From Pontitalea aquivivens (GTDB taxonomy: Bacteria; Pseudomonadota; Alphaproteobacteria; Rhodobacterales; Rhodobacteraceae): a stretch of DNA of 64,000 nucleotides. The notes beneath the pieces are model-generated. The model was not told the DNA's origin, ran no database searches, and saw only the letters and a program-made list of their open reading frames with translations. Shown here piece by piece: positions 25,787 to 33,792 of the stretch. Made by a program: the position numbers and the translations under genes. How positions within the stretch are numbered: the stretch's first letter is position 1; the number at the start of each line of letters is the position of its first letter. Where the stretch lies: NCBI RefSeq assembly GCF_046507575.1, contig NZ_JBKFEY010000004.1, positions 127,092 to 191,091 on the forward strand. Reading direction: 5' to 3'.

Positions 25787-26710
25787 TCAGGCGCGCGGGT
25801 GGGCGGAATTGTAGATTTCCATCAGCCGGGTGGAATCGACGGCGGTGTAGACCTGGGTGGTCGCCAGGCTGGCGTGGCCCAGCAATTCCTGGATCGCGCG
25901 CAGATCGCCACCGGCGGCCAGAAGATGGGTGGCAAAGCTGTGGCGCAGGGCGTGGGGTGTGGCGGTGGCGGGCAGGCCAAGCGCCATGCGCGCGCGCGCC
26001 ATCGCGCCCGAGATCAGCCGCGGGTTCAGCGCGCCGCCGCGGGCCCCGCGGAAAAGCGGTGTGGCCGGGCCGATGTCATAGGGGCACAGGCGCAGGTAAT
26101 CGTCCACCGCGGCGCGCGCGGCGGGCAGGACCGGCACCAGCCGTTCCTTGCCGCCCTTGCCGCGGATGCGCAGCACCTGTGGCAGGGGGGCGCAGTCGCC
26201 GGTCAGCCCCAGCGCCTCGGAGATGCGCAGGCCACAGCCATAAAGCAGCGTCACCACCGCGGCATCGCGCGCCGCGATCCAGGGTTCGGCCGCCTGCAGG
26301 TCGACCTGATCGATCACCGCGCGGGCGGCTTCTTCGGTCAGCGGGCGGGGCAGTTTGCGCTGATAGCGCGGCGCGCGCGTGGCCAGCACATGGGTCGGGT
26401 CAAAGCCGTCACGGTCGGCCAGCCAGCGGATGAAGGATTTCACCGAGGACAGCCGCCGCGCCAGGGAACGCGAAGACAGGCCCCGGTTGCGTTCATGCGC
26501 CAGAAAGGCGCGCATGTCGGCCTGGGTGATCGCGCCAAGCCGCGCCCGTCCCAGACTTTCGCCATGATGGTTATGCAAAAAGCCGAGGAAGGCCGCCACA
26601 TCGGTGCGATAGGCGGTTACCGTTTCATCCGCAGCGCCATCAAGCGCGCGCAGATGATCCAGCCAGCGCATCAGCGCATCGCCCGCGGCGGCGGAAAAGC
26701 CCGGACCCAT
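25787..26710 (-). CDS. xerC: XerC, chromosome-dimer tyrosine recombinase
   Basis: A 307-residue tyrosine recombinase with an N-terminal SAM-like core-binding domain (about 12-100) and a catalytic domain carrying R162, K185, H253, R256, H279 and the nucleophile Y288. XerCD resolves chromosome dimers at dif. The start shares one base with the stop of the DUF484 gene (TGATG). The DUF484-xerC pairing is conserved in many proteobacteria, which argues for the housekeeping recombinase rather than an integrase. Confidence 0.93.
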   Translation of the reverse strand: MGPGFSAAAGDALMRWLDHLRALDGAADETVTAYRTDVAAFLGFLHNHHGESLGRARLGAITQADMRAFLAHERNRGLSSRSLARRLSSVKSFIRWLADRDGFDPTHVLATRAPRYQRKLPRPLTEEAARAVIDQVDLQAAEPWIAARDAAVVTLLYGCGLRISEALGLTGDCAPLPQVLRIRGKGGKERLVPVLPAARAAVDDYLRLCPYDIGPATPLFRGARGGALNPRLISGAMARARMALGLPATATPHALRHSFATHLLAAGGDLRAIQELLGHASLATTQVYTAVDSTRLMEIYNSAHPRA

Positions 26711-27441
26711 CAGCCCAGCCAGCGGCGCATGGCCCGTTCGAATGCGCCGGCGAAGAAGGTCAGAAGGTCGGTGCCCTGAGAGGGCTTGAACTGTTGCGGG
26801 TCTTCGGCGCCCAGGACCAGCAGGCCGGGCAGGCGGTTTTCGCCGAAATCAAGGCGCAGCACCGCCTCGGACCGAAGCCAGCCGGCGGCATCGCCGAAAA
26901 CGGCGGCAGCCTGGGGCAGGGTCTGGCGCAGGGTGACGTTGCGTGGCGGACCCGCGCGACCGGCGCGCAGATAGGTCTCGATAAAGCCCGGCTCGGCCAG
27001 GCAGAGCACTTCGCCCAGGCGCTGAAGTGCGGGATCCTGGCGGGCGCCGCGGTTTTCCAGCACCAGGCGCAGGGCGTCCACGCGCAGGATCTCGGCCACC
27101 TCGGTGGACAGGTTGGTCAGGAAGGATTCGAAATCCACCGGGTCGAGCATCTTCAGCACGGCGCGGTGGATCTGGTTGGTGCCGGCGAGGTTTTCATAGG
27201 CCGCTGCGATGACGGACCGGTGGGTGTCTTCCAGCCGTTCCAGCCGGCGTTCCAGCCGTTCCATCGCGATGCCGCGCAGATCGACGATATTGCCGCCCAT
27301 CGTGCGTTCGTTGCCCGCGATCAGGGCGCGCATCAGGTCACGATCTTCCAGGATCATCTCGGGGGTGGAGAGGATCTTTTCGCGCAGGTCTTCGGTCAGC
27401 GCGGTCTGTCGGGGCGCGGCGGTCTGCGCGGTGTCGTTCAT
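26710..27441 (-). CDS. DUF484 family protein
   Basis: A 243-residue soluble protein of the DUF484 family, a GAF-like fold usually encoded next to xerC. ILEDRDLMRALI followed by a coiled segment (MERLERRLERLEDTHRSVI) and a C-terminal GAF-like half (QFKPSQGTDLLTFFAGAFERA) are visible. Function is not established. An alternative ATG ten codons upstream (27471) is possible; the chosen ATG follows AAGGA. It is translationally coupled to xerC. Confidence 0.88.
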   Translation of the reverse strand: MNDTAQTAAPRQTALTEDLREKILSTPEMILEDRDLMRALIAGNERTMGGNIVDLRGIAMERLERRLERLEDTHRSVIAAAYENLAGTNQIHRAVLKMLDPVDFESFLTNLSTEVAEILRVDALRLVLENRGARQDPALQRLGEVLCLAEPGFIETYLRAGRAGPPRNVTLRQTLPQAAAVFGDAAGWLRSEAVLRLDFGENRLPGLLVLGAEDPQQFKPSQGTDLLTFFAGAFERAMRRWLG

Positions 27442-27565
27442 GCCTGTGTCCTTGCCGGCTTCTGTCGTCATGGCCGCAACCTTACACCGATCCGGGGAAT
27501 TCGCAGGGAAATTTTGTGCCGAAAGGATGGCCCGCGTCGGCGGGCCATCGCCGGTCCGGCTGGGA

Positions 27566-28216
27566 TCAGATCGACTGGCCGGTCTTGGCCCAGTCCTTCA
27601 GGAACTGATCCAGCCCCTTGTCGGTCAGCACATGGCTGGCCATGGCCTTGATGACCGCGGGCGGGGCGGTGATCACATCGGCGCCGATGCGGGCGCAATC
27701 GGTGATGTGGTTGACCGAGCGGATCGAGGCCGCGAGGATGTTGGTGGTGAAGCTGTAGTTGTCATAGATGGTGCGGATGTCCTCGATCAGCTGGATGCCA
27801 TCGAGGTTGTTGTCATCCAGCCGCCCGATGAAGGGCGACACGAACGAGGCGCCGGCCTTGGCCGCCAGGATCGCCTGCGCCGCCGAGAAGCAGAGCGTGA
27901 CATTGACCATGTGGCCTTCGGATGCGAAAGCCTTGCAGGCGGTCAGGCCATCCCAGGTCAGCGGAACCTTGATCGCGATATTGGGGGCGATCTTGGCCAG
28001 TTTCAGACCTTCTTTGATCATGTCCCTGGATTCGGTCGCGACCACCTCGGCCGAGACGGGCCCCGAGACCATGTCGCAGATCTCTTTCGTGACCTCGATG
28101 ATGTCGCGGCCCGATTTCAGGATCAGCGAGGGGTTGGTGGTGACGCCATCGACCATGCCCAGATCGTTGAGTTCACGGATGGCGGCGACGTCGGCGGTAT
28201 CGACGAAGAATTTCAT
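27566..28216 (-). CDS. fsa: Fsa/TalC-type transaldolase family aldolase
   Basis: A 216-residue short transaldolase (subfamily 3B), the size of fructose-6-phosphate aldolase and of the small transaldolases that serve the pentose phosphate pathway. The Schiff-base lysine is K83 in IAIKVPLT. VDGVTTNPSL at the N-terminus and ISPFIGRLDD-like SFVSPFIGRLDD are signature segments. The ATG follows AGGAG. Whether it acts as aldolase or transaldolase cannot be settled from sequence. It is divergent from priA with a repeat element between. Confidence 0.9.
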   Translation of the reverse strand: MKFFVDTADVAAIRELNDLGMVDGVTTNPSLILKSGRDIIEVTKEICDMVSGPVSAEVVATESRDMIKEGLKLAKIAPNIAIKVPLTWDGLTACKAFASEGHMVNVTLCFSAAQAILAAKAGASFVSPFIGRLDDNNLDGIQLIEDIRTIYDNYSFTTNILAASIRSVNHITDCARIGADVITAPPAVIKAMASHVLTDKGLDQFLKDWAKTGQSI

Positions 28217-28308
28217 GGCAAGACTCCTGCAGGCGGGTTTGGCGCCTGATAGCGCAATCCGGGGCCTGCCGGAACCCCCCATCCGTTGCGCGGGCGCCGG
28301 GCGGGGCA

Positions 28309-28380
28309 GGGGGGCTGTCTGCCCCCCACGGCGCGGGACGCGCCGCCCCCCGAGGATATTTGGGCAAATCCGAAGGGGGG
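28309..28380 (+). repeat. Dispersed repeat directly before priA
   Basis: The element has three parts: the hairpin GGGGGGC / TGTCT / GCCCCCC (28309-28327), the hairpin GGCGCG / GGA / CGCGCC, and the core GAGGATATTTGGGCAAAT..CCGAAGGGGGG, an imperfect palindrome with C6 and G6 ends. Its G-run ends six bases before the priA ATG and is the only visible ribosome-binding sequence for priA. Confidence 0.85.
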
Positions 28381-28386
28381 ACGGGC

Positions 28387-30585
28387 ATGGCTGATCCGGG
28401 CTGGTTTGAAGACGGTGCGCTGGTCGCGGTGCTGACGACCGAGCCGATCGGGCGGCCGCTGGATTATCGCGCGCCCGAAGGGGGATGTGCGGTGGGGGCC
28501 TTTGTCGAGGTGCCGCTGGGTCCGCGCCGGGTGCTGGGCGTGATCTGGGGGCCGGGGCAGGGTGGCTTTGATCCGTCGAAGATCCGGCCCGTGACGCGGG
28601 TGCTGGATGCCCCGCCGATGCGCGCGGAGTTGCGCGCCTTTCTGGTGAAGATGTCGGATTACACCCTGACGCCGTTGCCTGCGATGCTGCGGCTGGCCAC
28701 GCGGGCGCCGGGTCTGGGCGAAGCGCCGGGGATGCGCAAGATCTATCGGCTGGGGGCGGTTCTGCCCGACCGGATGACCGAGGCGCGCGAACGCGTGCTG
28801 CAGCTGTTGCGCGATCACGGCGGGGCGGGGTTCATGCTGGCGGAGCTGGCCGGGCTGGCCGGGGTCACGACGCAGGTGGTGAAGGGCCTGGTGAAGGCGG
28901 GCGCGGTGGATGAGGCGGACATTCCCCGCGATCAGCCCTTTCCACGGCTGGACCCTGATCTGCCCGGCAAGAGCCTGTCTGCCGAACAGGCCGAGGCCGC
29001 CGCGCGTCTTTGTGCGGGGGTGCGGTCGGGTCGTTATGGCACCACGCTTTTGCGCGGGGTCACGGGGTCCGGCAAGACCGAGGTTTATCTGGAGGCGGTG
29101 GCAGAATGTCTGCGGCAGGGCCGGCAGGCGTTGGTGCTGCTGCCGGAAATCGCGCTGACCTCGGAATTCCTGACCCGGGTCGAGGAGCGGTTTGGCGCGT
29201 GCCCCGGCGAATGGCATTCGGGCGTCAGCCAGACGGAACGGCGGCGGCTGTGGCGGATGGCGGGCGAGGGCGGGGTGCAGCTGGTCGTGGGCGCGCGTTC
29301 GGCGTTGTATCTGCCGTTTCGCGATCTTGGGCTGATCGTCGTGGATGAGGAACACGACACGTCCTACAAACAAGAGGAAGGCGCGCTGTACAATGCGCGC
29401 GACATGGCGGTTCTGCGCGCCTCGCTGGCGGCGGCGCAGGTGGTGCTGGCCTCGGCCACGCCCAGCCTGGAAAGCTGGGTCAATGCCGAAGCTGGCAAAT
29501 ATGCGCGCATCGATCTGGTGTCGCGGTTTGGGTCGGCGGAACTGCCCGAGATGCGGACGATCGACCTGCGGGCCGAGGCGATGGCGGCCAACAGCTGGAT
29601 CTCGCCCACGATGGCGGCGGCGGTGACGGATCGGATCGGCAAGGGTGAACAGGCGATGCTGTTCCTGAACCGGCGCGGTTATGCGCCGGTGACGGTGTGC
29701 CGGGCCTGCGGCCATCAGATCGGCTGCGATCATTGCGATGCGCGGATGGTGGAGCACCGGTTTCTGAAGCGGTTGGTCTGCCATCAATGCGGTGAAAGCA
29801 AGCCGGTGCCGACCGCCTGCCCATCCTGCGGGGCCGAGGGGCGGCTGGCCCCGGTGGGGCCGGGGGTGGAGCGGCTGGCCGAAGAGGTGGCCGGGCGTTT
29901 CCCGGGCGCGCGGGTGGCGGTGCTGTCCTCGGACCTGTTCGGATCGGCGCGGGCGCTGAAAGAGGCGATTGGCACCATCGCGGGCGGTGGTGCCGACATC
30001 ATCATCGGCACGCAGATCGTGGCCAAGGGGCACAACTTTCCGTTGCTGACGCTGGTGGGGGTAATCGATGCTGATCTGGGCCTGCAGGGGTCGGACCTGC
30101 GCGCGGCGGAACGCACGTTTCAGTTGATGCGGCAGGTGGCGGGGCGCGCGGGACGGGCCGACGGGCGCAAGGGGCTGGCATTGTTGCAGACCCATCAGCC
30201 TGACCACCCGGTGATCCGGGCGATCCTGTCGGGCGATGACGAGGCTTTCTGGCGTGCCGAGGCCGAGGCGCGGCGCGCGCAGGGTGTGCCGCCCTTTGGC
30301 CGGATGGCGGGGATCATCCTGTCGGGGCCGGAGTTGCAGCAGGTCTTTGACTTTGGCGCGGCGCTGGCGCGGGCGGACATGCCATTGCGGCGTGTGGGGG
30401 CCACGCTGTACGGGCCGGCGCCCGCGCCGATCGCGCGGGTGCGCGGGCGCCATCGGGTGCGGCTTTTGGTGAAGGCGGACAAGGGGGCGCCGTTGCAGGC
30501 CGCCGTGGCGGAGTGGGTCGGGCAGCTGCGCGTGCCTGCGAACCTGCGCGTGGCGATCGACATCGATCCGCAGAGCTTCCTTTGA
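28387..30585 (+). CDS. priA: PriA, replication restart helicase
   Basis: A 732-residue superfamily 2 helicase that reloads the replisome at stalled forks. The Walker A motif GVTGSGKT is near residues 224-231, the DEEH box is in VVDEEHDTSYKQEE, and the zinc-binding cysteines follow (CRACGH, CDHC, CHQCGES, CPSCGAEG). Helicase motifs V and VI (QIVAKGHNFP, RQVAGRAGRA) are intact. The ATG at 28387 follows the G-run of a repeat element; an upstream in-frame ATG at 28360 lies inside that element and is rejected. Confidence 0.95.
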   Translation: MADPGWFEDGALVAVLTTEPIGRPLDYRAPEGGCAVGAFVEVPLGPRRVLGVIWGPGQGGFDPSKIRPVTRVLDAPPMRAELRAFLVKMSDYTLTPLPAMLRLATRAPGLGEAPGMRKIYRLGAVLPDRMTEARERVLQLLRDHGGAGFMLAELAGLAGVTTQVVKGLVKAGAVDEADIPRDQPFPRLDPDLPGKSLSAEQAEAAARLCAGVRSGRYGTTLLRGVTGSGKTEVYLEAVAECLRQGRQALVLLPEIALTSEFLTRVEERFGACPGEWHSGVSQTERRRLWRMAGEGGVQLVVGARSALYLPFRDLGLIVVDEEHDTSYKQEEGALYNARDMAVLRASLAAAQVVLASATPSLESWVNAEAGKYARIDLVSRFGSAELPEMRTIDLRAEAMAANSWISPTMAAAVTDRIGKGEQAMLFLNRRGYAPVTVCRACGHQIGCDHCDARMVEHRFLKRLVCHQCGESKPVPTACPSCGAEGRLAPVGPGVERLAEEVAGRFPGARVAVLSSDLFGSARALKEAIGTIAGGGADIIIGTQIVAKGHNFPLLTLVGVIDADLGLQGSDLRAAERTFQLMRQVAGRAGRADGRKGLALLQTHQPDHPVIRAILSGDDEAFWRAEAEARRAQGVPPFGRMAGIILSGPELQQVFDFGAALARADMPLRRVGATLYGPAPAPIARVRGRHRVRLLVKADKGAPLQAAVAEWVGQLRVPANLRVAIDIDPQSFL

Positions 30586-30595
30586 GCGGTGCCGC

Positions 30596-30684
30596 GGGGG
30601 GCTGTCTGCCCCCCACGCCCTGCGGCCCCAATAGGGGCAGCAGGGCGTTCCCCCCGAGGATATTTGGGCAAATCCGAAGGGGGG
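30596..30684 (+). repeat. Dispersed repeat directly after priA
   Basis: It has the same order as the copy before priA: hairpin GGGGGGC / TGTCT / GCCCCCC (30596-30614), a different internal hairpin (GCCCTGC..CAGGGC), and the core GAGGATATTTGGGCAAAT..CCGAAGGGGGG (30655-30684). The end touches the stop codon of the convergent transporter gene. Confidence 0.85.
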
Positions 30685-31749
30685 TCAGGCGGTCTGGCCC
30701 TGCGGGCTGCGCTGATCGACCAGGAAATCCGTCACGATCGCGCCGATCCACATGCAGAACAGTGCAAGCCAGGCGGTGCCGGCAAAAATCGACCCGCCGG
30801 TGACGCCCGCGCCGATGGCGCAGCCCCCCGCCAGCATCGCGCCAAAGCCCATCAGGGCCGCCCCGATCATGGACCGGCGCATCACCTGCACCCCTTCAAA
30901 GGCCTGGAAGGCGAACTGCCGGCCCAGGACCGAGGACAGGAAGGCCCCGATCACCACGCCCGGCACAAGGCCCACGTCGAATTCCAGCACTGCGTCGCGA
31001 TCCAGGAAGAACATCAGCGTATTGGCCGAGGGCCCCGAAAAAGTGGCTGACGTCACCGGGACCGGATCGAAGCTGACCTGTGACAAGGTCCAGGTCAGCA
31101 CCCAGCCCACCGCCACGGCAAAGCCCACGCCCGAGGCGAAGACAAGCACCCGGGTCCCGATCTGGTTGCGCCGCGACAGATACAGCGCCAGCGCCGCGAC
31201 CCCGAGCCCGAAGGCAAGGCCAGACCAGTCCGGCAGGCGCAGGCTGGCCAGGAGGTTGACGTTTTCGCCCCCCGGCGTGGTCCAGATCGCCGCCAGACGG
31301 TCGCGCGCGGGGGACAGCACGCCCTTCAGGCTCATCTGGGCGACGACGGCGAAGATCAGCCCCGAGACGACCGAGCGCAGGTTGCCCGTGGATGCCAGCA
31401 CCAGAAGCCGGCCCGAACAGCCCCGTGCCAGAACCATGCCCGCGCCGAACATCAGCCCGCCGATGATCGCGCCCGACCAGCTGCCGGGGACGGCCATCAC
31501 GCGGCTGTCCCCGGCGCGGAACAGGCCCAGAAGCTGGGCGCCCTGCACCCAGACCACGGCGGTGGAAAAGGTCAGCAGCCAGACCGCGACCTTCGGCCCC
31601 AGCCTGCCGCGCGCGAATTCCACGGTGGCCGCCCGCAGGCAGAAGTTCGACCGTTGCGCGGCGACACCGAAGATGATGCCGGTGATCACCCCGAACAGCG
31701 CCGCTGTCGGCCCCTCGCCGATTCGTTCCACCAGAGCGATGATATCCAT
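30685..31749 (-). CDS. YeeE/YedE-family (TsuA-like) sulfur transporter
   Basis: A 354-residue inner-membrane protein with about nine to ten helices. The family motifs surrounding conserved cysteines are present: QRSNFCLRAA near the N-terminus, LARGCSGRLLVLASTGNLRS in the first half and LAGGCAIGAGVTGGS near the C-terminus. Characterised relatives take up thiosulfate through these cysteine gates. The ATG at 31749 follows GGGGGATACC. A near-consensus FNR box lies 66 bases upstream, suggesting oxygen control. Substrate specificity is inferred from the family. Confidence 0.88.
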   Translation of the reverse strand: MDIIALVERIGEGPTAALFGVITGIIFGVAAQRSNFCLRAATVEFARGRLGPKVAVWLLTFSTAVVWVQGAQLLGLFRAGDSRVMAVPGSWSGAIIGGLMFGAGMVLARGCSGRLLVLASTGNLRSVVSGLIFAVVAQMSLKGVLSPARDRLAAIWTTPGGENVNLLASLRLPDWSGLAFGLGVAALALYLSRRNQIGTRVLVFASGVGFAVAVGWVLTWTLSQVSFDPVPVTSATFSGPSANTLMFFLDRDAVLEFDVGLVPGVVIGAFLSSVLGRQFAFQAFEGVQVMRRSMIGAALMGFGAMLAGGCAIGAGVTGGSIFAGTAWLALFCMWIGAIVTDFLVDQRSPQGQTA

Positions 31750-31808
31750 TCCGGTATCCCCCTTGCGCATGGACCGCGTCCGGGTGCCATGTTTCGACGC
31801 CCGGTGCC

Positions 31809-31822
31809 TTGATATAAATCAT
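31809..31822 (-). promoter_or_regulatory. FNR/FnrL-type box upstream of the YeeE/YedE gene
   Basis: TTGAT, ATAA, ATCAT matches the FNR consensus TTGAT-N4-ATCAA at nine of ten positions. Its centre is about 66 bases from the transporter ATG. A class II promoter with the site at -41.5 would start about 25 bases before the ATG, a sensible leader length. Confidence 0.6.
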
Positions 31823-31922
31823 ACGCGAAACGCGCGCGCGGCGCAGCCCCGGCATGCAGCGCGGCTTGACGGGCGGGGCCCAAAGGCCCTAGCTGCGCGA
31901 AATCTTCAGCCGGGAGGCCGCG

Positions 31923-32792
31923 ATGCCCACCTTCACCGCTTTCACCACCCTTCCCGACCGCGACCGCGCCGAGGCGCTGGCCGAGATGCTGGAGGATCTT
32001 GATCCCGCGCCCTATGGCGTGGGCGTGTTCGAGATCGAGGATGGGTCGGAACGCTGGGAAGTCGGCAGCTATTTCCTGGAACACCCCGATGAAACCGTGC
32101 TGGCGCTGCTGGCGGTTGCGCATGGGGCGGAACCCTTCGCGGTGTCCGAACTGCCCGATGTCGATTGGGTCGCGCATGTGAAGCGCGAACTGGCCCCGGT
32201 CGTGGCAGGGCGGTTTTTTGTCTATGGAAGCCATGATGCGGACAAGGTTCCCGAAGGTTCCGTGCCCCTGCTGATTGAGGCGGCGATGGCCTTTGGAACC
32301 GGGCATCACGGCACGACGCTGGGCTGCCTGACCGCGCTGGACCGGCTGGACCGGGCGGGCGCGCGCGCGCGGCGGGTGGCCGATATCGGCTGCGGCACGG
32401 CGGTGCTGGCAATGGCGGCGGCCAGGATCTGGCCCGATCCGGTCCTTGCCTCGGACATCGATCCGGTCGCGGTTGAAACGGCGGCGGCCAATGTCGTCGC
32501 GAACGGGCTTGAAGACCGGGTGACTTGTCTGGAAGCGGCGGGTTTCGATCATCCCCGCCTGCAGCAGGGCGCACCCTATGACCTGATCTTTGCCAATATC
32601 CTGAAAGGGCCGCTGATTGCGCTGGCCCCGGACATGGGCCGGTTCTGTGCCGAATCAGGGCATGTCATTCTGTCCGGCATCCTGCATGCGCAGGCGGATG
32701 AGGTGATCGCCGCCTATGAGGCGCAGGGATTTGTTCTGGTATCGCGCGATGAATTCGGCGACTGGACGACATTGGTTCTCAAACGAACATAA
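31923..32792 (+). CDS. prmA: PrmA, ribosomal protein L11 methyltransferase
   Basis: A 289-residue SAM-dependent methyltransferase that trimethylates L11. The SAM motif VADIGCGTAVLAMAAA is at about residues 151-166, the acidic post-motif ASDIDPVAVETA follows, and the catalytic NILKGPL segment (the N-I-L type) is present. The substrate-recognition half precedes this. The AMAFGTGHHGTT loop is characteristic of PrmA. Monocistronic, divergent from the transporter gene. Confidence 0.94.
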   Translation: MPTFTAFTTLPDRDRAEALAEMLEDLDPAPYGVGVFEIEDGSERWEVGSYFLEHPDETVLALLAVAHGAEPFAVSELPDVDWVAHVKRELAPVVAGRFFVYGSHDADKVPEGSVPLLIEAAMAFGTGHHGTTLGCLTALDRLDRAGARARRVADIGCGTAVLAMAAARIWPDPVLASDIDPVAVETAAANVVANGLEDRVTCLEAAGFDHPRLQQGAPYDLIFANILKGPLIALAPDMGRFCAESGHVILSGILHAQADEVIAAYEAQGFVLVSRDEFGDWTTLVLKRT

Positions 32793-32860
32793 TCGCCACA
32801 TTTAACTGTCGAAATCCGGTCGAAAATAAGGCATGATGGCGGGTATCCGCCCTCTCATGC

Positions 32861-33220
32861 ATGGATCGACCGATGCCCGACCTGAACATGAAAGATTTTG
32901 AACACCGTCTGGGGCGCATCAACCGGATGCATGCCGCCGGGCGTTCGTTCGAAGCAAGGGATGCGCTGGGCCGCGCCGATTTCGACGCCGCGCGCGGGCG
33001 TCGGCGGATCGCGATCCCGCTGCGTTCAATCGCGTTGGTGCTGGCAGCGGTGCTTTTGTTCAAGGGGGCGATCCTGGCGCAATTGGGTTCCGGGGGGTAT
33101 CAGGACAGGGTCGCAGCCCTTGCCGCGGGAACCATCGGCGAACAGGTCAGCGCCTGGGTGCTGCACCCTGACCCGGCCAGCCATTGGATTGCCGCCATGA
33201 TCAAATCGGTTTTGAACTGA
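32861..33220 (+). CDS. Small single-TM protein, unknown function
   Basis: A 119-residue protein with a charged N-terminal half (DFEHRLGRINRMHAAG), one hydrophobic helix at about 54-72 (SIALVLAAVLLFKGAIL) and a C-terminal soluble part ending in MIKSVLN. I do not recognise a family. The start is either the ATG at 32861 or one four codons later. It is followed by a strong bidirectional terminator and so is monocistronic. Confidence 0.75.
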   Translation: MDRPMPDLNMKDFEHRLGRINRMHAAGRSFEARDALGRADFDAARGRRRIAIPLRSIALVLAAVLLFKGAILAQLGSGGYQDRVAALAAGTIGEQVSAWVLHPDPASHWIAAMIKSVLN

Positions 33221-33236
33221 GGTTATTTCAGCACGA

Positions 33237-33270
33237 AAAAGGCCGTGCCGGGGTACCGGCACGGCCTTTT
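33237..33270. terminator. Bidirectional terminator
   Basis: The stem GGCCGTGCCGG pairs with CCGGCACGGCC around a 4-base loop, flanked by AAAAA on one side and TTTT on the other. It serves the plus-strand small membrane gene and the convergent DUF1127 gene. Confidence 0.93.
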
Positions 33271-33291
33271 CATTTGTCGCGTGGCGCTGGT

Positions 33292-33483
33292 TCAGCCACG
33301 CGCGACCCGGGCAATATCGCCGCGGGAAATACCGATATCGTCCAGTTCGCGATCGCTCAGCTTCATCAGCGCGGCACGAGTCACGCGCGCATCGTTCCAT
33401 GCCAGGATGGCGGCAACCAGTTTCGTCACGAACCCGGGACGGCCGCTCCGGGTCAGGACGCGGTGGGTGTCATAGGCGGACAT
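33292..33483 (-). CDS. DUF1127 domain small protein
   Basis: A 63-residue protein with the DUF1127 arginine-rich helical pattern RAALMKLSDRELDDIGISRGDI in its C-terminal half. DUF1127 proteins are common in alphaproteobacteria; one in Rhodobacter sphaeroides (CcaF1) is co-transcribed with the CcsR stress sRNAs and binds RNA. Here no such sRNA array follows, since a terminator comes about 22 bases after the stop. A large inverted repeat lies just upstream of the start. Confidence 0.9.
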   Translation of the reverse strand: MSAYDTHRVLTRSGRPGFVTKLVAAILAWNDARVTRAALMKLSDRELDDIGISRGDIARVARG

Positions 33484-33507
33484 TTCCGTGATCCTTCATA
33501 AGGTGCA

Positions 33508-33566
33508 TTGTTTTCGGGCACCCGGCCCGATGCGGCGCACCTAAGCCGGGCCGGGTGCGAAAACAA
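33508..33566. repeat. Long inverted repeat upstream of the DUF1127 gene
   Basis: TTGTTTTCG then CACCCGGCCCG (33508-33516, 33519-33529, with a GG bulge between) pairs perfectly with CGGGCCGGGTG then CGAAAACAA (33547-33566). The loop is 17 bases. The 20-bp stem ends 25 bases before the DUF1127 start codon. Confidence 0.85.
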
Positions 33567-33691
33567 CCGACAGGGCGGCAGGCCCGATATGCGCCTGCCG
33601 CATGGCTTGGTGCGGGGGGGACGGGCGTTCTTCCGCTGCGGCGCGGCGGCGGACGATTCCGCGCTGCGGCGTCAACTTTCCGGCAAACCCG

Positions 33692-33703
33692 GAACGACCG
33701 TTC
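33692..33703. promoter_or_regulatory. Possible operator upstream of ruvC
   Basis: GAACG, AC, CGTTC forms a 12-base palindrome about 90 bases before ruvC. It resembles the GAAC-N4-GTTC LexA box of Gram-positive bacteria; the usual alphaproteobacterial LexA site is a GTTC-N7-GTTC direct repeat, which I do not see here. Hence low confidence. Confidence 0.25.
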
Positions 33704-33792
33704 TTTTGCCTGCGGGATCTGTTCGCGCTTTGCGATGTTCTCTTTTCGTGCTAGTCGTGTGAAAAAGGCAACAGAGCAGGCGGAACAGGCAC

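Larger units (their letters stand above)
33484..33792. other. 309-base intergenic region between DUF1127 gene and ruvC
   Basis: No supported gene. It contains the long inverted repeat at 33508-33566 near the DUF1127 start, and nearer to ruvC the small palindrome GAACG/AC/CGTTC at 33692-33703. Promoters for both divergent units must lie here, but I cannot place them reliably. Confidence 0.6.

Noticed and set aside
25787..26710. Integrase of a mobile element
   Set aside because: The tyrosine recombinase is coupled to DUF484, the conserved context of housekeeping xerC, and no tRNA or attachment repeats are present.
33508..33762. Small plus-strand open frame between the DUF1127 gene and ruvC
   Set aside because: It spans the long inverted repeat, has no ribosome site, and its product shows no recognisable features.
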